DNA from: Smittium mucronatum
Lineage: Eukaryota; Kickxellomycota; Harpellomycetes; Harpellales; Legeriomycetaceae
Length of the DNA stretch: 14,814 bases
Direction: 5' to 3'
Assembly (NCBI GenBank): GCA_001953115.1
Contig: LSSL01003327.1
Location: 1-14,814, forward strand
The first letter of the stretch is position 1; every line of letters begins with the position of its first letter. The notes under the pieces are model-generated. The model worked only from the letters and a program-made list of their open reading frames with translations, did no database searches and was not told where the DNA came from. Below are positions 1-8,220 of the stretch, piece after piece. The translations under genes and the position numbers were made by a program.

Positions 1-102
1 CTCCACTACTCCCAACCAAGAATAGTACAACGCTGCGTGAAATTTTAGTCTAGTGTACTTCGAAAAGTGCACTATTAAGCCCCTAAACCACGGCAAGGTA
101 TT
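1..102 (-). CDS. possible partial coding fragment, open to window edge
   Basis: On the minus strand, 34 codons run without a stop from position 102 to the window edge; a TGA at 103-105 bounds the frame on its 5' side. There is no ATG, so this could be the inside of a longer decayed frame rather than a gene start. The peptide contains WFRGLIVHFSKYTRLKF. The HFSKYTR stretch loosely recalls the DHFSKY box of retroelement integrases, but the catalytic aspartate expected just before it is absent, so the likeness may be accidental. The GC content is much higher than in the filler, which favours a coding or element origin. Function is unknown, and the block could equally be a non-coding structured sequence. 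Confidence 0.2.
51..74. repeat. 10-bp stem hairpin with CGAA loop
   Basis: TAGTGTACTT at 51-60 pairs with AAGTGCACTA at 65-74. All ten positions pair if one G-U wobble (56 with 69) is allowed, around the four-base loop CGAA. It is a compact stem-loop in the GC-rich edge block and could be part of a structured RNA. Confidence 0.5.
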
Positions 103-120
103 TCACTCTTAGGGGTTTAG
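80..120. repeat. inverted repeat CCCCTAA / TTAGGGG with alternative pairing
   Basis: CCCCTAA (80-86) is complementary to TTAGGGG (109-115), and the overlapping CTAAACC (83-89) is complementary to GGTTTAG (114-120). The two pairings exclude each other, so a transcript could in principle switch between two stems of seven pairs. The loop is 22-24 bases long. No poly-T run follows, so there is no sign of a simple terminator. Confidence 0.4.
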
Positions 121-1229
121 ATGAGATTAGAAATTCATTTTTGTTTAACTAATAAATTTCGGCTATATTGAATAAGATCTGACTATTTTAACCCTTTTAG
201 GGCCGGTGATATAAAAATTGCATTCATTTTTCAATCAATGTTAACATTGGACTAACAGAATATTTATATTGTTGGATAAATCAATAGATTGGATCGATTT
301 AAATTTTTGATATCCAAAAATAGGACTGAGCCTCAAATTTATTCCTTAAAGGGTTAAATTGGACTATTTTACAAGATTTTTTTTGGAAATAGAAATTTTT
401 TTAGATCTTTATGGTTATATTTTTGATATAAATATTAAAAATTATACCATTGGATTAAATAATGTATTTTAATAATTAAAATTAAATAGCCAAAAACGCT
501 TACGAGAGTTTAAATTTTAACCAATAATGATATGTATTAATATCCATGAGAAACCATATTATTGGTTATAAAACTGAGCCAAAAGTTTATAAAAAAAATT
601 CATATTGGAATGAAAAAAAGTGTCTATTTCTATGCAAAACCTTGTATAATAGTAGACTATTTTTTTTTAAAAAAAGGCAATTAATTCAATTAAAGCGTTT
701 GAGTTGAATAAAGGGCTGTATTAGTAAATTTGTAAATAAATCAAAACCAAAATTTTATTTCAAATAATGGATATTCCTTTCAGATCCAGACTTATTTTTA
801 CTGAATAAAAAATTGGCTTTATTGGACTTTTTACAACACAAAAAAATAAAAATTGAAAAAAAAAAAATTAGCCCAAATAATTTCTAAATATATTTTAGAT
901 AGAATTTTATTGTTATAATTCCAATTCTTAAGCTTCCAATAATTTATTGTTGTATTTTAGTTATGTGTTTCTAAATTAGAAAAGTAGCAAAAATTCAAGT
1001 GCGAAGTGTCCTCTCTTCAAGGTAATCTCCCATATATTAGGCTCCCAGTTCAATATCTTAGTTTAAAAAATTCCAAAGCTTCTTATCAAATAGACGAATT
1101 ATAATAATTAAAAAAGCTTTTTTTCAAATTTTTTTGGAAATTGAGTAATATTTTGATAAAAATATATAAAAAAATTTCACTGTAATGGAAAACGCTTTTT
1201 TGAAAAAAACGTATTATTTTGATAAATAT
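121..1229. other. gene-free AT-rich stretch
   Basis: I see no gene here on either strand: stops are dense in all frames. The stretch contains a 14-bp perfect palindrome at 236-249 (CAATGTTAACATTG), a diverged inverted repeat at 187-358, and an A-run of about twelve at 856-867. The part nearest 1229 may include unreadable 5' remains of the LINE that follows. Confidence 0.6.
187..358. repeat. 15-bp inverted repeat pair, possible small MITE remnant
   Basis: TTTAACCCTTTTAGG at 187-201 and CCTTAAAGGGTTAAA at 344-358 are reverse complements at 14 of 15 positions, 142 bases apart. GACTATT lies just outside or next to each arm (181-187 and 362-368). This could be the remnant of a short non-autonomous DNA element of about 170 bp, but a single pair in AT-rich DNA is weak evidence. 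Confidence 0.25.
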
Positions 1230-1324
1230 TAATTTTTATCCACTTCGGTTTGATCTTTAGAAATAACTGGATTTCTTAAATAATGAATGTTTCTCAAAAT
1301 TAAAGTTTATTAACAAAATTATAA

Positions 1325-1615
1325 TCCTTCACCGCCTTAAAAATATTAAGTGGTATTCTTCAGGGATGCACAGCTTAACAAATTCTATTCGATTTATAAA
1401 TCAATGATACTTTTAAAAATACAACAAGAGTAGATGTGAATGGACTAAATCGAAAAATTCCTAGAATACATTTTGCTGATGATCCAGTTCTATTAGATGA
1501 TTTTAAGAAAATTTACAAAAATTATTAGACGCCATCAAGGCCTGGTCTAAAACCTGGGAAATAAAAAAAAATCCGAAAATGTGGGGTCGTCAATATAGGC
1601 CCCAATTGTTTGTAT
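1325..1615 (+). pseudogene. LINE reverse transcriptase, catalytic core relic
   Basis: This is the palm region of a non-LTR reverse transcriptase, which in a live element copies the element RNA into DNA at the chromosomal nick. Reading in frame from 1325 gives SFTALKILSGILQGCTA, a stop, QILFDL, a stop, and IND. This matches the LINE pattern GVLQGCxLSPxLFNLYIND, with the tyrosine replaced by a stop at 1397-1399. FADD, the catalytic aspartate box, is at 1472-1483 and is followed by PVLLDD. The frame then slips to LQKLLDAIKAWSKTWE (from 1513) and returns for KCGVVNIG (1577-1600), a KCGV box seen after the catalytic box in many LINE proteins. Two in-frame stops and at least two frameshifts make it non-functional. 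Confidence 0.85.
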
Positions 1616-1654
1616 TAAATCAACTTTAAAGATTCAAGTTATATCTAGGGAAGA

Positions 1655-2013
1655 TTAATACCTTTAATTGAGATATATTATGAATAGCCAATCGGACGTC
1701 TCAGATATCATCATTCACAATAAATATGAGGCTACTAAAAAAAATATTCTGGTTTTGTTTTTTTAAAGCAGGTGGATGTTCTGGAAGACTAAAAATAAAA
1801 AATTTAAACCCAGTGCTAAAGCATGTTGGATGCTATGGTGGAGAGAAATTGTGGATGAGTGAGGCTAGGTGCAATCACATAAAAATAATAATTGATAGAT
1901 CAATAAGTGTAATAGTCAAAATTCTCCAAAATGCTACTATGGACAATATTAAGAAGCTATTAGGAATAAAATCAAAATATATCAATACAACTGCAACTCT
2001 TGAGAGTGCTTAA
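1655..2013 (+). pseudogene. LINE post-reverse-transcriptase (thumb/linker) relic
   Basis: This continues the reverse transcriptase above. LIPLIEIYYE then a stop then PIG (1655-1696) corresponds to the IPxVxxYKYLG segment. The frame then moves to DIIIHNKYEATKKNIL (within 1680-1763), and moves again to the 95-residue open frame ending at 2013. In that frame LNPVLKHVGCYGGEKLW and MSEARC (residues 27-49) match the LINE block with YGxExWGMSExR, and the following IIIDRSISVIVK and NIKKLLGI match the helical region after it. The ATG at 1726 is therefore not a native start: its first dozen or so codons overlap the true frame out of phase, and the authentic reading joins it near 1765. About 120 amino acids of family-like sequence survive. 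It is not expected to make a working protein. Confidence 0.85.
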
Positions 2014-2093
2014 CTAAAATTTCACACCTACAAAAAATATATATCGGATTAAATAAAAAAATCTATCACTGCAGAAAATCCACATGAGTCTCT

Positions 2094-2316
2094 GGGATCT
2101 CCAGATGGATAAAAAAGGTTTTGTAAAAAGAGTGAAGCTGGGATAACTGTCATTTCATTGAATGAAAAAAATCAATCTAGAATATGTATCTAGGCCTAAG
2201 ATAAAAAAATAAAAAATAAAAGAACCTGGATTGACATCATCTCCTTGTACACTGGGTTGATAATCGGTCTCCAAGAAACTATAAAAATGCATACAGGTAG
2301 CTTTAGGATTACATAG
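2094..2316 (+). pseudogene. possible LINE C-terminal tail relic
   Basis: Two short pieces follow the post-RT region. GISRWIKKVL at 2094-2123 resembles the TWVSGxxRW-type motif near the C-terminus of LINE proteins. A 31-codon open piece beginning RTWIDIISLYTGLIIG lies at 2221-2316 and ends in TAG. Both lie on the same strand as the reverse transcriptase relic and at about the expected distance. G+C is above that of the filler. The assignment rests on position and a few residues only. Confidence 0.35.
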
Positions 2317-2432
2317 AGGCTGAAAAACTCAAAAATATTCGCACAAAAATTTAAATATTTTTGACCCTGATGCCATTGGTTTGTAAAGGAAACTGTGGCT
2401 AAATAAACGTCGACTACAACCGATGAAAATAG

Positions 2433-2675
2433 ACCATATCACATAAAAAATTTCGGTTTTTGACCACATTGAATAAAATTTTCGATGAAGATATTTTTTT
2501 GAACCAATGAATTTCGGTTGGAAGTATTTTGCAAACTCATTTGGAGGGGGGTCTAAAAAAAATTCTAATTGATCTTCGAGCTGATGTCGTCTGTCCGAAT
2601 TTTATGCAGGATAAAGTTTTATTTTTGGCTGTTATCCTTTTTTTTATATTCTTTTTTATTAAAAAATATTATTAA
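2433..2675 (+). pseudogene. unidentified coding relic, perhaps end of the LINE
   Basis: An 80-codon frame bounded by TAG (2430-2432) and TAA (2673-2675) is interrupted only by a TGA at 2508-2510. The downstream part reads ISVGSILQTHLEGGLKK, then a segment with LRADVVCP and FMQDKVLFLAVIL, ending in a phenylalanine-rich run. The mixed amino-acid composition and the higher G+C (including GGAGGGGGG at 2542-2551) are unlike the surrounding AT filler. It sits 116 bases after the previous LINE-like piece and on the same strand, so it may be the last part of the element ORF. I do not recognise a domain. It could also belong to an unrelated decayed gene. Confidence 0.35.
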
Positions 2676-3544
2676 ATCACCAGCCTCGTTAAAATTCTGC
2701 TCAGTGATATTGGAGATTTTAAAGCAATCGAGAGGAGTAGTATGAAAGAATTTTTTGATTTATTAAATATTATTTGTGCATTTTTTATATCGTTTATATA
2801 AAATTTTCGAGCTAAAAAAATAAAATAATAAACTCTGAATTAGAAGCGAAATATAATGGAAAAAATTAAAAAATAATCTTATTATGTTAAGTATATTTTG
2901 ATGTTTTTTTAAATTATTAAAGAAGATTTACTAATGGACTCGATTTTTTTGTCGGGGGCACCAGTTTCCACTGAATTCACTGTAGAGTCAGTAATAATAC
3001 TTTTAAACTTGACATGGCTCTTGTTACTCATTTTCTTTTGTCTATACAAAGTTGTCTTTTATATAATTTGTAATAGCTTGCTTTAAAATTAGTAACACTG
3101 TATTTTTTTTAATTTATTTCGTTTTTTTTTAATTTTGTATTTTTATTAATTAATTATTTAGGATAAAAAATGATTAATTAAAACTAAGGTAAAATTATTA
3201 TAGTATGGCTGAAATTTAGTTTTAGAATCAAAAAATTAATATATTCATTATAAGCTGAAAATTTTACTTACAGATTATTTGGAATTACTATCTATAAAAG
3301 TAGTTGTCTTCAAAATTCTTCCATGATCCTACTTTTCTTAATTTTCCGATTTTATCTTTTTTTTTCCTAACTTAATTTAATTGCAACAAAAATCATACTC
3401 TTTTATACTCTTTTTTTACTATTGCATCTATAACACAAGCCAATCATCATATAAATATTTTCTATCATTCACATTACATTTCATTAATTATGTTTAAAGA
3501 GTTTTCAACATAATAACTGATTATCTGATCCCTCTTTTTCGTGG

Positions 3545-3568
3545 TCATCACTAATCTTTAAGTGATGA
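3545..3568. repeat. 8-bp perfect stem-loop
   Basis: TCATCACT (3545-3552) and AGTGATGA (3561-3568) are perfect reverse complements around an eight-base loop. The arms include six G or C bases in total, more than typical here. No adjoining gene gives it a role. Confidence 0.35.
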
Positions 3569-3825
3569 GATGTTTTGTCTTTCTTTTTCAATATTTATTC
3601 CCAATTATATTTTCTATAAAGTGCCACTTTTGAACTAAATCATAATTTGACAGTTACTCAAAGGGTAATTATAAATGTATATATGATGATCCTAGCTTCT
3701 GCATATAGGCCCGATTTAATAATAAAATTTCTTCATATACATAAGAACAAATAGAAATCAATCAACATTATTATTTTTTTTTTTCAAATTTATATTTATG
3801 TAAATAAATTACAGCACAGAATGGT

Positions 3826-3882
3826 ATTAATATCGATAAAATATAATTTAACTGATAAATTGGTGTTTTATCGATTATTAAT
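3826..3882. repeat. 16/17-bp inverted repeat containing ATCGAT
   Basis: ATTAATATCGATAAAA at 3826-3841 and TTTTATCGATTATTAAT at 3866-3882 are reverse complements apart from one extra base in the right arm. The loop is 24 bases. The ATCGAT cores make it less likely to be a trivial A/T match. It could be a small foldback insertion or a chance hairpin. Confidence 0.4.
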
Positions 3883-5403
3883 CAAAATATTAATAAAATT
3901 AAATAATTATCATTTTAGCGGTTTATACCAAAAAAATTTCTTTCTTCTAAAATTTTTCTCTTTATACAATTTTAACCTTTATATAAAGTTATGAATAGTT
4001 TTTTGATAAATATGTAAATGTTTCGAATAAACCCGATATAATAGGCTATTATTTCAGATACTTAGAAAAATTCTCTCATTGCATAATTGTCCTATTCTTA
4101 AACCAATATAGAAATAATCTATATTTAGAGGAATTTTTTTAGCTGGTAAAAAGGTTTATTTTTTAAAGAAATTCTTTTTTTTTGATAAATTTGGGTTTAT
4201 TTAAAAAAAATAAACTAATTATCCAATCGGTTACAATATTTTTAACCTCATGTGATATTATCAAAATGAGAAAGATAATTTAGTTTTCTAACAACAAATA
4301 ACATTAAAATCTAGTTACTGGGATCATGTTTTTAAACCAAATTAAATGAGTATTAAATTAAAATTTAAAAACTTAATCTTGAAATAAATAAGAGATTTAT
4401 GAATTAGCTTTAAATGAAATCTCAGAAAAAAATCGGTAAATTTTTATCATTATTGGAGCTTTATTATTTATAATTATCAATTAAAATCCTTTATAAAATT
4501 TATTTTTTGTACCAGAGTAAAATATGAATTCTTTTTTTTCTAGTGATAAAAAATCTAATGATAAAATTTTATGGCTATTCTTATGATAGCATCTTCGTGA
4601 AACAATTTTTAAAAAAATAAGTCAATAATATTTTAGCAGCCTTTCATAAGCTTTTCTCAAAATTTTATTATAAATTAACGATTTATTATAATACACAAGT
4701 TTCAAATCAACAATTTAATTAATAACTGTTTTTGATTTAATGGTGTATAAATGGTATTTAGGTGTGTTTAAGTGTTTTTTTAAAGCCTATAACTTATCAT
4801 AAATTACTTATAGGTGTTAGAGATATTGATAATTAGATTTTTTGCTAGAAAATCAAATAAAATTTCCCATTTTGATATAAAAAAAATAAAAATAAAACCT
4901 TTGATTATTTAGTGAAATGTATTTTTTTAAATGAAACCAGAACTCTCAAAAAATAAAATTACAACGAAAAAAGAAATTTTATGAAATAATAAGCTTCAGT
5001 AAATATTTAAAAAATATTAAATATTAAAAAATGTATTTAATGCAAAAAAGGGTAAAATTAATATTATAAAAGATATCTTGAAATTACATTTTTATCTCAT
5101 CAATATTTATTTTTTTGAATTTTAATTCTCCGTAAAAAATATTCATTTTCAAATAATTCATATTTTTTCTAATTTTTCTACCAAATATTTATTATTAATT
5201 ATTAATTTTTTGAATATGCCACAATTCGTACGCTTAAAGTATGTTTTACTAATAAATTCAATCATAATATAAGACGTAACAGAAAACAAGCTCCATCTAA
5301 TTATATAGTGGATAATAAATTTTATAAAATTTTTCATTAGCTTCAAAAAAGTAATAAATATATGTAATAATTCTTTTGGAAATGTAAATAAAAAAAATAA
5401 TAA

Positions 5404-5481
5404 AAATTATATGTTTTTTTAAATAAATAAAGAAGGTGGTTTGGCTTTTTTTCTTTATTTATTTAAAAAAACATATAATTT
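5404..5481. repeat. 31-bp perfect inverted repeat (hairpin)
   Basis: Positions 5404-5434 and 5451-5481 are exact reverse complements over all 31 bases, separated by a 16-base G/T-rich loop, GGTGGTTTGGCTTTTT. The match stops at both ends with a mismatch. Even in AT-rich DNA a perfect 31-bp match this close is not expected by chance, so it arose by a specific event such as foldback synthesis, a tiny terminal-inverted-repeat element, or a palindrome-forming repair. TAATAA occurs at both outer ends (5398-5403 and 5481-5486), but this is too simple to call a target duplication. No gene lies nearby. Confidence 0.8.
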
Positions 5482-6946
5482 AATAAATTTAATAAATTTT
5501 AATATAATATATATATATTTTCTAAATAAAATTAAAAAAATATGAAAAGATATCAATGTAGAAAATTTTTGGTCTATTTTAATTAAATTCTAGACGAATT
5601 CAATAATAAAATTTTTGTTTCACCTTTAAAATAATATGATAAAAAAATGAAGCAGGTTTTTTAAGTCGAAAATTTCAAAAGATCTTTTTAAATCATCTCA
5701 ATAAATTGAATCTTATAGGGAAAAATTAAATATGGGGTTTCCAATTAATTAATTTTATCTTCTGTTAATTATGTGTATATTCTGATTTTAACAAAAATTA
5801 TGAATGTTTTTTATACATGTTTAATTAATAATTTTTATTACCAAACACTGAAATAAAAATTCACATTTTATATAAGATTAAAATTCTAATCATTGAAGGG
5901 GTGTTGATTAGAATATTTGACCATTTAAACTAAACAGATCAGTAAAAAAGTTCATAATGTTTTCAAATATACTTAAAAGCTTCTTTAAACAGGTTATAAC
6001 AAAATTAGTTTTTTGATTGGATTTTAATAATAATAAAATTATTATTAAGCTCTTTTTTTCATTCAAATTAATAATTTTTTCACATCTATTCCTTAAAAGG
6101 CGAATAATAGCTGGGGTTTTCAAACTACTATATATCTTCAAAGAGTAATAGCATTTCTTATAGTAACATTAAAGCAAGCATATTAATAAAAGAATTTTCC
6201 AAAAAAAAAAGGATAATAAAAAAGAGTGAATTTTAAAAATTAGAAAATTTATGAATTATATGTAAAAAATAAATATTTTTTGGAAAAGAGAAATGAAGCA
6301 GAATGCATGTTTTATAGATATTAGTGAAATTTATAGTTATTTTATATGATATTGGGCTGTTAGGCCTACAATTTGATGAATAAAAAAATTCCAATTAAAC
6401 AATTTCTTTTTTAACGACTGTCAATTTTTTTAATTATCTAAAAACTTGTGTTTTTTTCAGAAAAATATCTTTGCTCCAAATTAATGAATAATTAAATTTT
6501 TTTTAAAAAATAAAATTATATGAAATTAATACTTAAATTGTTTATGTATAAAAAATAATGAAAAATCAAAATTAAAAAAAATTTACAACCCTAGATTATT
6601 TTAGTTCCTTCAATATAAATATCTCTCAATATGAATATATATTTATAGTATATATACACATATTAAATTTTTGAAAATACAAAAAACTAAGTTATAAATA
6701 TTAACAAAGTATTTATTTTATTACTGAAGTTAAAATTAAAATAAGTATTTAATTTGTTATAAAAAATAATATTTATGTTCAAATTTGATTTATGGATTAG
6801 TATTTTTGATTTTATAATTAAAAATAAATAAATTAGGTTAAAAATATTAACCACTAAGATTTTTTATTTTTTCCATTTTAAAATTTAATAAACGCTATAT
6901 AAGTATAAAAGATTTTTTGAAAAATTCTAATGAATTAATTATCTAT
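5482..6946. other. gene-free AT-rich stretch
   Basis: There is no supported gene here. A short TA-rich run lies at about 5501-5520. Open frames on the minus strand are of the length expected by chance at this base composition. Nothing else stands out before the target-duplication site of the inverted-repeat element. Confidence 0.6.
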
Positions 6947-6955
6947 ATAAAATAA
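6947..6955. repeat. left copy of candidate 9-bp target-site duplication
   Basis: ATAAAATAA abuts the left arm of the inverted-repeat element and is matched exactly by 8587-8595 on the other side. The flanking bases differ on both sides (T/G here, C/T there), so the match is exactly nine bases long. Nine bases is the usual duplication made by Mutator-family transposases. The AT-rich content weakens the case somewhat. Confidence 0.5.
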
Positions 6956-7319
6956 GATAAAATTACAAAAACAGTCAAGATTTTAAATTATTTAAAAAAA
7001 TAGTCAAAATTTCAGAATAGTATCAAAACTAGTCAAATTAATTAACGACATTTAAAATCGAGTAATAAAAGCTAGTTTTTTTTAAGAAATATTTATAAGA
7101 CAGCTTATAGGAAGAAATTTCACGACAAATTGTTATTTTTATTATCCATTGGGCCAAACTATAATGCGAAATAAGTTCTCACTTTGATACTACTTTGTTC
7201 ATAAAAAAAGAAATGCCGCAACTATTATGAGGTTGAAGCTTTTGTGAAACATATATGAATTTTATCTGGCAATTTTGAAAAAACTGAAATTTATCTCTGA
7301 AAAGGATATCATTTTTATC
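6956..7319. repeat. left terminal inverted repeat
   Basis: This is the reverse complement of 8221-8586. The outermost seven bases match poorly (GATAAAA against GAGGTAG); from TTACAAAAA inward the match is strong. The 76 bases at 7244-7319 are identical to the reverse complement of 8221-8296. One patch around 7185-7207 differs heavily from the other arm. Confidence 0.85.
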
Positions 7320-7442
7320 GCTTTATTGGCTTTAAAATATGATATTTAATGCTCTTCTAGCCACAAACTTCTTACGCTTCATAAATCTAAAGATTAGTTC
7401 AACTAACGTATTTTTAAGATTTTTAAATCTAAAATATTTCTT

Positions 7443-7550
7443 ATAAATAAAATAAAGATAGGTAATGATCAAACTATAATGGATATTTATAATTATTTTT
7501 ACTGTTTAATGTGTCGGAGATCCTCATAAGCTAAAAAAAGTTCGCATCTT
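7443..7550 (+). pseudogene. possible zinc-finger scrap of a transposase
   Basis: In the core of the inverted-repeat element a frame open from about 7443 encodes INKIKIGNDQTIMDIYNYF then YCLMCRRSS, a stop at 7527-7529, and AKKSSH. The CxxC pair followed by basic residues and a histidine recalls the N-terminal zinc fingers (FLYWCH or similar) of Mutator-type transposases. The aligned +1 frame also reads YNGYL just before, as if a frameshift had occurred. The resemblance is slight, and the frame could be accidental. Confidence 0.2.
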
Positions 7551-8001
7551 TAAAAAAAATGTATTTAGATATGATATAGAAAATTTATATCTGCGTTTTA
7601 AAATGTAATATCAATACGAAGATGGTTTTTCATTTTTTGTAAAATTATTATATTTAAGAGAAAATTTGTTATTTTAGAGTTTTTTGATTTTATTTTTTGT
7701 TAAACTGTGATTACTAAGAAAAATGCATATTTCGAAACGCAATTTTAAAAGCATTAACTTGTTACATATTAATTTTACAAGTTAAATTTGATACCTGATT
7801 TTAATATTAATCTTTTAATTAAGATACATATAATTATATATCAAAAATTACAACATCGGTGATACATGTCAATATTAACAATATAAAACCCAATTATAAA
7901 ATTAAATGAACACTATAGAATGGAATTATAAATATGGAAAAATTAAAAATGAAATATTTTTTCTTATTGAAAAATGTTGAAATTAAGAAAATTGGGACTA
8001 A

Positions 8002-8208
8002 TTAATTATTTTTGTGTCCAAGAAAGTGGCAGCTTTAAAAACTAAAGTCAGAAAGAATTCAATTATAAATATAATTCAAAGTGATAAAAAGTTTAGGGTG
8101 TGGGTTTTGGGGTTAATTATGCATAAACCTCGAGTCAGCTTTAAAAAATGAAGCGAAATAACCGGGAAAAGAACAAGAACCATACATGTATGGCTTATTA
8201 GTGATTAG
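8002..8208 (+). pseudogene. coding relic inside the inverted-repeat element
   Basis: A frame of about 69 codons, bounded by stops and broken only by a TGA at 8149-8151, fills the right end of the element core. It reads FVSKKVAALKTKVRKNSI, then NIIQSDKKFRVWVLGLIMH and KPRVSFKK before the stop, and EITGKRTRTIHVWLISD after it. It has no early ATG, so it is the inside or end of a longer ancestral frame. G+C is clearly higher than in the filler, and the peptide is basic with well-mixed residues, as expected for DNA-binding protein sequence. Its position suggests the last readable piece of the element's transposase, but I recognise no catalytic motif. An accidental frame or a captured host gene fragment cannot be excluded. 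Confidence 0.4.
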
Positions 8209-8220
8209 GAATAGTTTTTT

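Larger units (their letters stand above)
1..120. other. GC-rich edge block with potential hairpins
   Basis: The first 120 bases hold about 43% G+C (52 of 120 by count), roughly twice the rest of the window, and the change is abrupt. The block contains two adjacent inverted repeats, at 51-74 and 80-120. It probably is the end of a gene, structured RNA or mobile element lying to the left of the window. I do not recognise it as rRNA, tRNA or a known repeat. Confidence 0.55.
1230..2675 (+). mobile_element. decayed non-LTR (LINE) retrotransposon fragment
   Basis: A plus-strand run of reverse transcriptase landmarks appears in the order found in LINE proteins: GILQGC, then LFDL-stop-IND, then FADD, KCGVVNIG, IPLIEIYY, NKYEATKK, YGGE and MSEARC, between 1352 and about 1875. 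They are distributed over three frames with several stops, so the copy is dead. Weak similarity (LEITGFLK followed by stops, then MFLKIKV) extends upstream to about 1250, and possible tail pieces extend to 2675. The endonuclease and any ORF1 are not visible, so the copy is 5'-truncated or too decayed to read. No target-site duplication or clear 3' poly(A) tail was found, so both ends are estimates. The clade is not resolved. Confidence 0.8.
2676..5403. other. gene-free AT-rich stretch
   Basis: No coding region, RNA gene or element is visible over about 2.7 kb. Roughly 3298-3780 is richer in C and T on the plus strand than its surroundings, and its complement carries a 27-codon lysine-rich open scrap, but no family is recognisable. 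Two potential stem-loops (3545-3568 and 3826-3882) are listed separately. Confidence 0.6.

Noticed and set aside
109..120. TTAGGGGTTTAG resembling telomere repeat
   Set aside because: It occurs once, not in tandem, and is better explained as one arm of the local inverted repeat.
3300..3780. C/T-rich region with a lysine-rich minus-strand open scrap (27 codons)
   Set aside because: The open piece is short, neighbouring frames are full of stops, and no family is recognisable.
5158..5346. 62-codon minus-strand open frame with hydrophobic N-terminal half
   Set aside because: At about 80% A+T, a rough calculation expects a few frames of 60-65 codons in a window this size. No motif, family likeness or compositional shift supports it.
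5501..5520. Alternating TA run as a microsatellite
   Set aside because: It is too short, and similar runs are expected by composition.
5908..6141. 77-codon minus-strand open frame
   Set aside because: Its length is still within what chance allows (about one expected by rough estimate). The peptide is rich in I, L, K and N with no recognisable domain.
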